The notes below the pieces were generated by a model. It ran no database searches, was not told the DNA's origin, and saw only the letters and a list, made by a program, of their open reading frames with translations. Of a stretch of 64,000 nt of DNA, positions 11,041-22,369 are shown one piece after another. Origin of the DNA: Theocolax elegans (Eukaryota; Arthropoda; Insecta; Hymenoptera; Cerocephalidae); assembly GCA_026168455.1 (NCBI GenBank), contig CM047431.1, positions 50,838,029 to 50,902,028 of the forward strand, read 5' to 3'. The number at the start of each line of letters is the position of its first letter. Within the stretch, counting starts at the first letter, position 1. A program made the position numbers and the translations under genes.

Positions 11041-12499
11041 AATTTTTCTCAGTGTACTTAGTCCTTCTTACACAATATTTGGCTCGAGGTAAGTAACCTG
11101 TACGCGACTCATCGATAAGAGTAAATCGCGTGCGTAATTAAAATGATATACGAATTCGTTTCTGACTAGTATCAATCTGTAATAATAAATGCAATGATGT
11201 TTAATAATATAAAATCAAAAATAATCACCTAACAAATTTGCGATAAAAATAACATTACTCAATTCAATCAAGATTTATAACACCAAAATTATCTTTACTT
11301 AATTACTTCGACGTATTTGAGTATTATGAATGTTATTACGAATCTCACTGAAATATACATTTGCATTATGTAATTCAAGTGCGATAGAAACGTATTACCC
11401 GAACGCGTTTGGAATAACTTTTAATACATTCTCATTGAAATTTGGAAAAAGAAATATACATATAACATTGGTATTCAACTGGAAATTCAGAATAACTTGA
11501 ATTACAAGGGTTCGAGCTTTGAATTTTTCAACGAAAGTTTAAAGCTGCAGGCACCACACACACACACACACACACACACAGATGTGTAATCTATTGATTT
11601 GATTTGAACTCTTGAACTATGAAAGGTATGCGATTTTAATGAAATACCTATATTTGTACCTAATTTTTTTTTATTAAAGGTATAACATAGATTTACTATT
11701 ATTATTTTAAAAATCTTAAATTTAGCGACGCATATCTATGTTTCTAAAATTAAATTGTAAAATAAATGAAGGAATTGAAAAACATAGTAAGTTTAGCGAC
11801 TAAAATCGATATATTAATTTAATGCTCGAAAATATAGTGAAGTACATGCAAGCAGTATTTTCCGATATCTGTAATTATTTATTACTGATAATTTTTTTAA
11901 CAGATATTTAATTTATATTTATTATATTGTTTTTATCTTTTAACGTTCGTAAATCATTGGATTGGTTAAATATTATTTTTTAATAAATATATAGTAAAAA
12001 ATATTAAAGGATTAAGGAGACAGTCAGTTTATCGAACAAAATCGATATATGTTAATTTAAGGCTTGAAAATAAAGTGCAGCGTAGGCAATAGGATTTGTT
12101 TAAGTATATCTGTAATTATTTCCATATTTTTATATGTTTGAAGAGAACATTTAAATATGAGAAATGTAAAATAAATTAAAAATTTTAATATCGAGGAATT
12201 CGTTTACTTTTCGTAGCCATATACATGTAGTCTTAAAATTATATATAAATAATCATTTCAATAAAACAAATAATGAAACGCGTACATAATATTTTTAATC
12301 TAATTTTGTTATTTCACTTTTTGCACAACGTTTACACAAAAATTATATTGATTTAAAAAATGAAAATACAAAAACGACTTTTAATACTTTAGCAAATTTT
12401 TTTTTAGTTTTCAGTTTATTATTACTCGTGTAGCAAGTACTACAAGCTGAAACAATCAACACATTTATAAAAGTAATTTATAATGAAAAGTACATAATT
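11041..12499. other. Intergenic region upstream of the ionotropic receptor, with a (CA)n run and a diverged direct repeat
   Basis: A (CA)n microsatellite spans 11555-11580. Two stretches, about 11795-11875 and 12030-12125, share ATCGATATAT, TTAATTTAA, GAAAATA and CTGTAATTATTT in the same order, so they are a diverged direct repeat with a period near 235 bases. No exon seen. The promoter of the receptor gene should lie in the last few hundred bases, but I see no distinctive element. Confidence 0.55.
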
Positions 12500-14434
12500 A
12501 TGAATTTATATTTAAAGACTATTTTGAATTTTCAATTACTTGTGACATGTCATTCCGTTTATGCTAACAACAACAACAACAACAACAACATGGATTTATT
12601 AAATTATTGTATTCATCGCTTTATGAATAATCTTGAAACGAAACGAGTGTCGTTAATCTCTAAACGATACCACGATGCAACGTTTGTTTACTTAGAAATT
12701 TTTAAATATTTTCTGGACAAGCATCCGATGTTAAATTTAAATCTTAACGAACTATTCACATACGATAATGGAAGTATGGAAAATTTAAAAAATTTCCTCG
12801 CTCGTAAATCCGAACGGAATTATCTAACAATTCTACTAGTAAAAGAAGAAACGGACCTATTTGAATACGTAAATTTTATTGTCAACTACACAGCGGAAGT
12901 TGGGCGACCACAAACGTTAACTATTCTATTCAACAATAATGTCAAAAATTTATATTTAAACAGATTTTTCAAATATGCCTGGTCTTACAAATTCTTGGAC
13001 TTTACCGTTATCGAATTGTTTTACGTAAACAAAGAGACGAGGAAATTAAATCGATCAAGAATAGTGTATACCACTATCGTTCACTATTACAATCCATTCA
13101 ACGACACTTATACAAAAAGTACGGTTACATCAAACATCGAATTGTTCACCGATAAATTAAAAAATTTATACAAATATCCATTGTACACGGCGTTTCATTA
13201 CAACTATCCATTGATCTACGATACCAAAAATTACGTAGACTTTGAGAGGTCGGTCTTGGGTAGCGAATCATACATCATTCAAGCAATAGCCAAAGCGATG
13301 AATTTTTCAATCCAAGTCAAAGTGAAAAAGGTGACGAGCGGTATCAAAATCGCGGAGAGTATCATAAACGGCGTTATCGATTTTTCCGCCTCGAGTTTCA
13401 CGATATTTGGATCTAAGCGTTTGCACGACCAAGAGCGGAAGAACGAGCGTACCAAAGGAATCGAACCCGGTGCATTAATATATTCGTTTCCAGCTCATCT
13501 AATTGTTCGACAAAATGCGAAATACCAAATGGAATTTGCTAGCAGCTCGATAATCATAGCCGTCACTTTCGTAGGGATTATCGCGATTTTCAAAGTATCG
13601 GTAAGTTTTCTTAGCATCGATTCGCAAAGGTGGAGTGTCCACAATATCGTTCAAATTTTAATTGGTAACTCGATGGAAATCGATTACACGAGGAGTATCG
13701 TAGAGAGAATATTCTTCTTATGCATAGTCTACGTCTACGTAACGTTTTCCGCGTACATATTAAATTTCCTGCTAAAGATCAATTTTTATCAAGAAATATT
13801 TGCCGACCTCCAGACGCTAAGAGATGTCCTAGACGCTGGAATCGAACCCTGCATGTCCCACGTAATGGAAGGTATATTGATTCACGTGAACGATCCTAAC
13901 GTGCAACAATTGATGAAGAATCCTAGAAACGATTGCGGACCTTGTTGGAGTTTGTTGATCAAAAACGACGCTAGAATGACAGGGTGCGAGGTGAATGCGA
14001 TACTCGGTAAAGCGATAGAACACATATATTCGGACAATTTGGATGGATGGATCGTTAGGATGATCAATGAACCACTGATCAGAACTTGGAATGCATTTGG
14101 ATTTCCGAGAACGTCACCTTACATCAAACGGTTCAACGCGATTTCCCGCAAGTTGTTCGAATCGGGTATGATGAAACGTTGGTTCGACGACGATTTGGCA
14201 AAGGTTATCAAAGGAATCACGAATAACAATGACGAGTTCATCGCGAGAAAAGAAAAACGGATATTGAATTCAAAACTATCTACGAGCGATACGTTCATGG
14301 ACAAAAAGTTCTATAAAAATATGTTTTTCCTTTTAGGGATCGGATGTGGATTAGCTACTTTAGCTTTTGTCTATGAAGTTTTTCTTAAATGCATCGCAGT
14401 TAAGTACAAAAAATTAATTGAGGATAATAAATGA
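12500..14434 (+). CDS. Divergent ionotropic receptor (IR), single exon
   Basis: This 644-residue protein has the layout of insect ionotropic receptors: chemosensory relatives of ionotropic glutamate receptors on sensory dendrites. A hydrophobic start (residues 1-22) looks like a signal peptide and supports this ATG over the Met at 31. An extracellular half with short ligand-binding lobes follows. Membrane segments are seen at about 348-370, 401-426 and 605-632, with a pore-loop region at about 375-395 and the second lobe (S2) at about 430-600. The cytoplasmic tail is short. No introns are needed, as in the fast-evolving divergent IR group. Residues 23-30 are an asparagine run coded by an (AAC)n microsatellite. 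An AATAAA at 14470-14475 may be its polyadenylation signal. It faces the LKR/SDH gene tail to tail, under 300 bases away. The ligand cannot be inferred. Confidence 0.85.
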   Translation: MNLYLKTILNFQLLVTCHSVYANNNNNNNNMDLLNYCIHRFMNNLETKRVSLISKRYHDATFVYLEIFKYFLDKHPMLNLNLNELFTYDNGSMENLKNFLARKSERNYLTILLVKEETDLFEYVNFIVNYTAEVGRPQTLTILFNNNVKNLYLNRFFKYAWSYKFLDFTVIELFYVNKETRKLNRSRIVYTTIVHYYNPFNDTYTKSTVTSNIELFTDKLKNLYKYPLYTAFHYNYPLIYDTKNYVDFERSVLGSESYIIQAIAKAMNFSIQVKVKKVTSGIKIAESIINGVIDFSASSFTIFGSKRLHDQERKNERTKGIEPGALIYSFPAHLIVRQNAKYQMEFASSSIIIAVTFVGIIAIFKVSVSFLSIDSQRWSVHNIVQILIGNSMEIDYTRSIVERIFFLCIVYVYVTFSAYILNFLLKINFYQEIFADLQTLRDVLDAGIEPCMSHVMEGILIHVNDPNVQQLMKNPRNDCGPCWSLLIKNDARMTGCEVNAILGKAIEHIYSDNLDGWIVRMINEPLIRTWNAFGFPRTSPYIKRFNAISRKLFESGMMKRWFDDDLAKVIKGITNNNDEFIARKEKRILNSKLSTSDTFMDKKFYKNMFFLLGIGCGLATLAFVYEVFLKCIAVKYKKLIEDNK

Positions 14435-14732
14435 AACACGTTATTATCATCTTGTAATTGTTGTTTTAAAATAAAATTAGTTTACACATACGTGAAATTA
14501 TTGTACTGATTCGCATTTAATAATAGTATAACAACAACAATAAAAAAACAACTTAAAATAATAGAAAAAAAATAATAATAAACCGCACTTATATCTAACA
14601 TTTTCAACAGTTGACGTGTAAAAAAGTAACACATTTTCACAGCGCGTGTAGTGAACATCGAGTCCTTAATTCTAATAAAACTTCATTCACAATGTTTTGC
14701 AGTCTGTGTATATGAATGAGCGTAAAAAAATT

Positions 14733-17700
14733 TTAACGCCACTTAGAGGTTTCAAAAGATTGAAGACCTTCTGCTCTCAAGCGGGATAGCATCGGTCGAT
14801 AAATATCAGGCGTAAATGGAAGGACCATTCCTCGTTGTTGTATTTCACCTGAAATTTGATTTTTGTTATACATCGTCGAAAGAAATTCTAGTATATTATT
14901 TTAAAATAATACATATATAAACTAACCATCCAAAATCATTTTGACAGCAATGGCAGTTGGATAACCAACGGTCCATGCCATAGCCGAATGACCATTAGCA
15001 TCGCCGTAACTGACCATATTGATACCGCGTTCTTCGACTCTGTTGTCAGGCCAACGAATACCAACCTCGTGCCTCAAAATTATAAGGTCTCGTTCGTTAT
15101 TTTCAAAGACGAGTTTCTTTGACAGATAATGGCTAAGCGTGTCAAGAGGTGTGTTACACTTTAGGACTGGATCTTCTTTAAGTAGACCTAATTCCTCGAT
15201 TGCTTTGGCACGCTCCTCCGAATTCAACCGCTCGGCTAATTTCTGTTTGAGATTCTCGTAGAATATGTCGTCGCTTGCCAAACCCAGTAAATTGCACACC
15301 ACCGTTCGCTTTAAAATTATTGAATTTATCGTCGATTGATATTGCAAAATCTCTTATTAATAACGAGCGAATGACACTTACCCACACAATTTCGGGTCCG
15401 TTAGGATGAAGAATCGGATGAGGATTTGGATCGATTAATCCGAGAAGTTGAAGACCCTGAACGGTATCGGAATATCCACGGAACCTAAGTGTACCGCGTA
15501 ATATTGTGTTGGCATGTTGAATCCCATAAAGATCTCTGTATATCGTACTGTCCCGATTGGGAAAACCTTCTAACGCGAATCCAGGAAGGAAATCCAAATT
15601 CTGAACGGTTGACATCAAATCGCCACCTCCAGCTATTTCCACTATCTATAATACAAAAAAGTTTAATATTGTATTAGCAAATAAAATATTTTTTATCCTA
15701 ACAAATTACAGATTATTGTTGAATTACCTGTCCTTCGTGGAAATACTTGGCAGGTGATAAAGTATTTAACAGAACACCACGAGGTGACCAGCTGAATTTA
15801 TACCTTAAAGGATTATAAGAGCATTCGGGTGCGGGTAATCCACCGCACCAGGATACAAAAGATTCAATGCGTCCACCAGCTTGACGAATATCGTCGAAAC
15901 ATTCCAACGCTAATAAATGATCGATACCCGGATCAAGTCCTACTTCGTTAACGACGGTCACTCCAGCTGCTTCCGCTCTAATTCGAAATTTCTTAGTTAC
16001 GAATAATCGTGCACCAAATATGTTTCTATATGTTAACCAAAATAATATACTCACTCTTCGTGGAGAGCTTTGACTTTATCATTTAAATAACTGGCAGTGA
16101 CAAGGTGCTTCTTCATTTGAATGCAACTCTTTGCAACGATATGGTGAAGCGTATACGGCAGTAACGAAACAACGACGTCAGCTGCTTCGATAATTTCGTC
16201 AATGGATTCTGGCCTCTCGAGGACATTAATGAAAACTGGTTCGACACCAGGATACTTGTTGGCTATAGCGTCTGCTTCGTCTTTGTATTGTGAACCAACG
16301 ATAATCCGTAAATCTTCATCGCGATGAAGATATTCGACTAAAGGTGGAGATACGTAACCTGCACCAAGAACTACTACCTGTAATTACACAAATACATCAT
16401 CGATACCAGCTCAAAATATTATTTGAACAATAAAACGAAAGGACAAGATGCGTTGTAACTCACAGTACGACTTTTAGAGACATTGTTGACATCCTTGTGC
16501 CTACTCCTGCAAGTGTTTTGTTGTCTCAATTCTTGTATGTATTGGAAATTGGGCGTAAGCTCACCATTCGACGCAATGATGGCATTATGAACTGCCGGTG
16601 TAAAGTTATGCTCGTCCAATGATTTTTTCGCATCTGATCGGATGATATCTACAGCGTAAGGGAACAACAAATCACCAAAGAAATCCGTAGCTTCTCGTGG
16701 TAATTGAGTAGGCATGTTATCGATCGAACACACCAGTACTCCCGGTCCTTTGAACGACTTGGTATCCTTGTTTCGATCAGCGTCGTACAGACAGAACGGC
16801 GTGTCGATTGTCGTACATTCGTTCATGAACCTTACGAAACAGATAAATTGATTTCCGTATATACGATTTTATTCAAAATAATATTTAATATACATTATTG
16901 CTAGATAGGTACATCTTGTAAATTAGTATCAGATTTTGATTACCAGATTAAGATATATACGTTACGAAAGTGTTTTTCATCTTATCGTTGTAAAAATTAC
17001 GATACGATATATTAATTACACGTATCAAAATAATTATCGAAGCTTAAGGAGTAGCCAATTGGTATTTTATCTAATTAAAAATAAGGAAAAGATTAATAAT
17101 ATCAAAAACATTGAACGTACTCGATGCTACCACCCGGATCAGCAGATATATCGCAAATCGCTAACATTCGATGAGGTAATGCAGGAGCTCCCACACTGAT
17201 CGGTAACCATGGTGTATAAGCTGGCCTTAATAAATTTTTAGCATCGGGAATTGTAAGTAACTTTGGTGAATCGACGGCCCAGTAGATCCCATTGACGATA
17301 ACCGACGCGTAAGGTGCTATTTTCTTGCTGAACGTAGATATGTAACGTTCTGGATGTTGATCGTATTCTTCCGAATCGAAACCACCACCTTCTTTACGTT
17401 CAAGGTGATGGCGTCTTCGTACCTCGCACGCGTAGATTTTACTAGTATCTGAAAAAAAGTAATATAAATGTTAACAATTTATTTTTGAAATGCAATAAGT
17501 AATGTGTTCTAGGAATAAATAATATTCTATCGAAGTAACCTCCGTGTTCAGCAACTTTCCGCAACATCTCCGGCGGCACATATTCGTGAGGTAATTCCTG
17601 GAAGACTTCTTGTCCACCTTGACTGACGTTACCACTACCCGTGAAAACGAAAGTTAACGGTCCTATTGACTTTGGCATAGCGCCCAATGCTATTTCGTAG

Positions 17701-19024
17701 CCAGCGTCTCTAATTGCTTGACGGGCCATCCCAGAGTTCCTGTAATTGTGGGCTGGACCGATGTGCTGAGAAAATTTCAATTTATTGTCATTCATAAAGT
17801 ACATGCAAAATAATATTCAAACTAGAAAATTCTAAGGTATTTTAAATTTATTTTGTACTCAAACATTCGTAATTCATTACTGAATTGAGAGTTCCATGTT
17901 TATAATGAGAGAGTTCAATGCATTTTGGTATTCATTTATGACGAACTTAAAATACTCTCATCCCTATTACAGAAATATTTAATCTGCAATATTAACAAAT
18001 AATATATACTATATCACAAATATATTTGTTGTAATAAGCCGTCCATAAAAAATTACAGCTTTTTCGTAATAAATCGGTAACAATTATGTAATATAGGATT
18101 GTAATTCTATAATAAAAATTTCACTGGTGGCATTTATTTTTTAACTTTTTTAACCCAATAACCCAAATAGTACTATAAGTTATATTTTTATTTTTATTCG
18201 GTACATTTTTGTCCCAAAAGGAATAATATACTATTGTAAATAGCATCAGTGTTGCAAAAACAATGTTAACAAATTCATATGAAAAAAATTATTATTATTG
18301 AATTATTGAACGATTGAGTTATTGTACTAAAAATAAGTAAAAGCTTTTGGGTAAAGTATGACGAAAAAGTACCTATCGCGAATTTCAGCATGTATAATTT
18401 CATTCGATATTTGCTTGGAATCCCTAATTTCAAAATTCCTTATAAATCGGAAGAAAGACTCAATGATAAATAATTAACGAATGAATAAAAATGCATTACT
18501 CAAACTGCAAGGATTTGTTGAAAATGAAAACGACGATAATCACCATGAAAGGAGTATGATGTCCAAGTGCCAGTAGCCTCAATCCCAATCCATGTAGAAT
18601 ATTGACCATACCAGCAACACCCGCGTACTTTCCAAACGCAACGAGTCGTTGTCCATTGTCGTCGGTGAGCTTTTCGTAATCCAGCAATCGAATATTCTTA
18701 TCCAAAATCGCATCCAACATAGGCATATTCGATTCTTGGGCTTTGATCGTGTGAGAGAAGAAGCAGTAAGTTTTGTTAGGTATCAGCTGATCGATCGGCA
18801 CTTGCTTTACTCCGAATATCACCGACGCTGTGCTAATGTCCTCCTGGATCGAGGCACCAGCCGCCAAGTAATTTCGCGCTGGATACGCTCGACGATTGCT
18901 CGGCTGGACGATAACTTTGACTCCAGCGCGAATCAACCTTTGAACGTTCGAAGGTGCTAAAGGTGCGCGTCTTTCCCATACTGATTGATCTTCGCGACGG
19001 ATCGCTATCACCTTCCCACGTAAA
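14733..19024 (-). CDS. LKRSDH: Lysine-ketoglutarate reductase / saccharopine dehydrogenase, bifunctional (AASS)
   Basis: This enzyme does the first two steps of lysine breakdown in mitochondria: lysine plus 2-oxoglutarate to saccharopine, then saccharopine to aminoadipate semialdehyde plus glutamate. Nine exons read in phase: 19024-18544, 17765-17540, 17448-17121, 16830-16464, 16377-16055, 15977-15728, 15645-15382, 15308-14927 and 14848-14733 (stop TAA). They code about 911 residues, close to the family's roughly 926. The first exons are the LKR half, starting VIAIRREDQ with ERRAPLAP. The SDH half begins at the exon from 16377 with the nucleotide-binding [12 protein letters not shown], then [11 protein letters not shown] and [12 protein letters not shown]. 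The first visible exon starts after an acceptor in mid-codon, so a short upstream exon with the start codon and mitochondrial targeting peptide is missing from my model. The largest intron (17766-18543) holds nothing recognised. Confidence 0.92.
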
Positions 19025-20847
19025 CTGTGCTGTTAATTTTAATCGTATTTTCCATTATACGTCTACTTAAATAATGATTGTTAATTTTTTGTAATTATGT
19101 TTATACGCAACTCGTGTTAGCGTTTTATTATATGTCAACGTTGATTTATATTATAGAACGAATCGGATGTCAATGTCAATGTATGCTATTCTGTTAAAAA
19201 TATATTTATTCGTAACTTTCATCGTTCTTTATGTAAGAATTATCATTCAAGATATAGTACTGTTAAAGCTATATTTTACAAGTAATGTACATTATAACCT
19301 ATTTTTATTCACTTTACTTATTTATACTGTGATAAAAGGATCGACGTCGAGGATGGCTCGATAAGTGACGTATACCGTATAACACAACATGTTTCCAAAA
19401 AATTTTTTATATATTTCAAGTCAAAACATTATTCATCCAATCGTTAACTTAAAAACTATTTTTCCGATTAATTTTTAACAAAATTACGAATTAACTTTTT
19501 ATTATTATATAAAAAAATAATTAATTACTTAATCATATCGAAATAAAAAGGTAATCAAAAAAATTATTTCGAGGAGATCAATAAAATTCTCATTCTTTTA
19601 CATGTAAAATTTGTAATGCAAGTAACATATGGAAAAAAAAATTACAAAAATGAAACAACGTGTTGACATAAAATCGATAAAAATCTATACTTATACAGAT
19701 TTTATAGTTACCCCATATTTCTTCAGTAGCTCCTTCTCTTTGGACTTCTGAAACAACAAAGTTAATAAACGAAACGAAAAATAAAGAGAGAGAGAGAGAG
19801 AGAGAGGGAGGAAGAGAGTGTGATAGAAGAGTTTGTGTCGCTATCTTAAACTAAAAAGAAAACAATTTATAGTTAATAATAGACGTTCATTGACGACTTG
19901 TGCGGTAATAATTAAACAATTAATCTCAATAGATAAAACGTATATTTTCAACTACGACAATAAAAAAACTATTTTAATCAAACGCACAACACTGCACATA
20001 CACGCGCACGCACTTTCTATATAGCACGTTTATTAAACGTGTTTACCATAATTGTGACTCTCGAATTGGGATGTGTATATAACTCGTAGTTGTGTAAAAA
20101 TTATTGGCCGATCCGCTTCCGAGGAGATAAATCAGTGCAATTATTTACTCTCAATGTAATCGTCTCTGTGTGTTTTTCCTAAATACAATTGCCAAATAAG
20201 ATAACCGATAAAATTTTATATCGCGTTTATTATACTTACTGCACATATAAACATATACATTGTGTGCAGTGGTTGTAACGTTAAAGTGGTTTTTTATGTT
20301 ATACTTATATCGATCAAATTATACTAATTGATCTTCCTTTTATTTTTTTTTTACTTTAAATATGTATAATTTATTTTTTAAAATAATTACAAACGTCGAT
20401 TGACGTATCGATTACTTTATTGACACAAATTTATCAAAATTGTTATGTCAAAATACAATCGATCATTATTTAAATGATTGACACATTAATTTTTATAATT
20501 TATATCTTTGACGGTGAATTTTAATAATCTTGTATATCGGAAGAACATATGATTTATATTAATATTATAATTTTATAATTTTTAATATACCAGTTAATTA
20601 ATTGATTTAAGTAGTTTCGGTAAAATAATTCCGTAAGTCGTACAGTTCAATTGTTGCCAAAGAGAAATACTTTCGCATTGTAATTTAAAAAAAAATTTTA
20701 TTTTTACCAAGATCTATAAGTCATATTAAATGAAGCTATAGGCAAGTACTGAGTATACATATCCATGGTGAAAATTAAGTTATAAAAGTTAGTGTGAAAA
20801 GTAGAAATGTTTCTACGACGGTATTTTGTGGAAAGAAGGTAACCTCG
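19025..20847. other. Region upstream of LKR/SDH with a (GA)n run and an orphan exon-like piece
   Basis: A (GA)n run lies at about 19784-19806. On the minus strand 19747-19712 is flanked by a good acceptor (TTTCAG) and donor (GTAACT) and reads KSKEKELLKKYG. Reading through instead adds a few residues to a stop at 19691. It may be the missing first coding part of LKR/SDH, an exon of another gene, or chance. The rest is AT-rich with no gene seen. Confidence 0.35.
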
Positions 20848-20861
20848 AAGAATTGCACATT
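20848..20861. repeat. Target-site duplication, left copy
   Basis: AAGAATTGCACATT is repeated at 22370-22383 directly after the LINE poly(A) tail. The A residues at the left edge could also be shared with the tail. Confidence 0.75.
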
Positions 20862-22369
20862 CAATTGAAAAGCCATATAGAAAATCTAAAAAGACTAGCC
20901 AACGACAGACTAAAAATCATAAAAACTCTTGCAGCTAAAACCTGGGGAGCAGATCAGAAAGTCCTTATTAATACATATAAAGCTATTGTATTATCGAAAA
21001 TAGATTATGGTAGCATAATATACGATTCATCTAAATTTACCAACAAACTTGACCCCATACACAACACCGGAATAAAAATCAGTCTTGGAGCATACCATAC
21101 AAGCCCGACTTTAAGCTTATTAGCAGAAAGCAATATGCTACCACTTTCGTACCGAAGAAAGATCCTCATGTGCAACTATGCATGCAAAATTTCTTCTTTT
21201 CCAAACAATCCGATCTTTTCATTAATTTTTGAAAATGAATCAATAGCATATCAAGAATATAAAAAACCAACCACTACCATTTACAAAAAGACTGTACAAC
21301 TTAATAATAGATATAGGAATTGAAATACCTGAAATTATCACTCAAACGAATATTCCAACACCGTTAAATATCATACAAATCCCAATAATCACAATAGACT
21401 CACCGACTCCAGTTCCAACAAATAATATTCAAGAAATATTTACAGCAACTTCAAAAAAAAAAACTCAACTTATTCAATAATCTTAAGAAACCAAATATAA
21501 AATATTTGTTATCTACAACACATAATTTAAACTCATGGTCAATATTAAAAACCTTGGAACTAATAGAAAAAGATAACGATACAAACTTCGTCGTCTATAC
21601 CTCGTCTCAAAACTTAATCAACGAAATAAAAAATCATATACAACAAACAGTATAACAAATCAGATACAAAATAAAATCATTCAATTAAAATCAAAAAAAG
21701 AGATAACATTTAAAATAATTCCTCTAAATTACAATCATGAAAAATTCAAACTAGCTACATCACTTACAATAGAAAAAAATACACAAATTTAAAGGAAGAA
21801 GAAATACCATTAACACATAAAGAAGCGGCATATTTAATCAAGAAAGAAATAGAAAAAACTTGGAATTTATACTGGAAATCAAACAAAAACTATTTACATA
21901 AACTAAGGCCCTGCACGTTCGTAGCCAGCCCAACAAAAAATTTAAGCAGAAGAAACCAAGTAATAATTACCAGAATGCCGTATCAGTCACTCCAAAACTC
22001 ACACATTCATACTTAATAAGTAGGAGGAATCTCCCTATTGTGACACATGTAAACAAGAGTAACTATCGAACATATCCTACTCAAATGTAATAAATACAAT
22101 ACCGAACGAAGCAGATATAAACTAACTCATGATATCGAACGTCTACTAAATGCTCCTGAGAAATCCAGAAGACTCTTCAAATTTCTAGAAACTATCAAGA
22201 TAATGAAACTAATCTAATTATTTAAATAATGTACAATTACAAGCTTGTTATACAAATTAAAATCTAATGTAAATATAATTTTAATGTAAATATAATAGAT
22301 GTATATGTCGCTAATAACCTAGCTGTTGATGCGACGTTAAATAAATAAATGAAAAAAAAAAAAAAAAAA
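20862..22369 (+). mobile_element. 5'-truncated, decayed LINE with RNase H and poly(A) tail
   Basis: The reading frame up to 21323 matches the end of a non-LTR reverse transcriptase and its thumb (KIDYGSIIYDSS, LDPIHNTG, SLGAYHTSPTLSLL). Pieces further on match an RNase H domain (FVVYTSSQNLINEI) and the C-terminal zinc-knuckle-like region (YCDTC, TIEHILLKC in the cleaner copy at 23276-23539). Several frameshifts and stops break it. It ends in AAATAAATAAATG plus a poly(A) run. A 14-base target-site duplication (AAGAATTGCACATT) lies at 20848-20861 and 22370-22383. The 5' truncation is typical of target-primed reverse transcription. I place it among RNase H-bearing LINEs (I/R1-like) but not more exactly. 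Confidence 0.85.
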
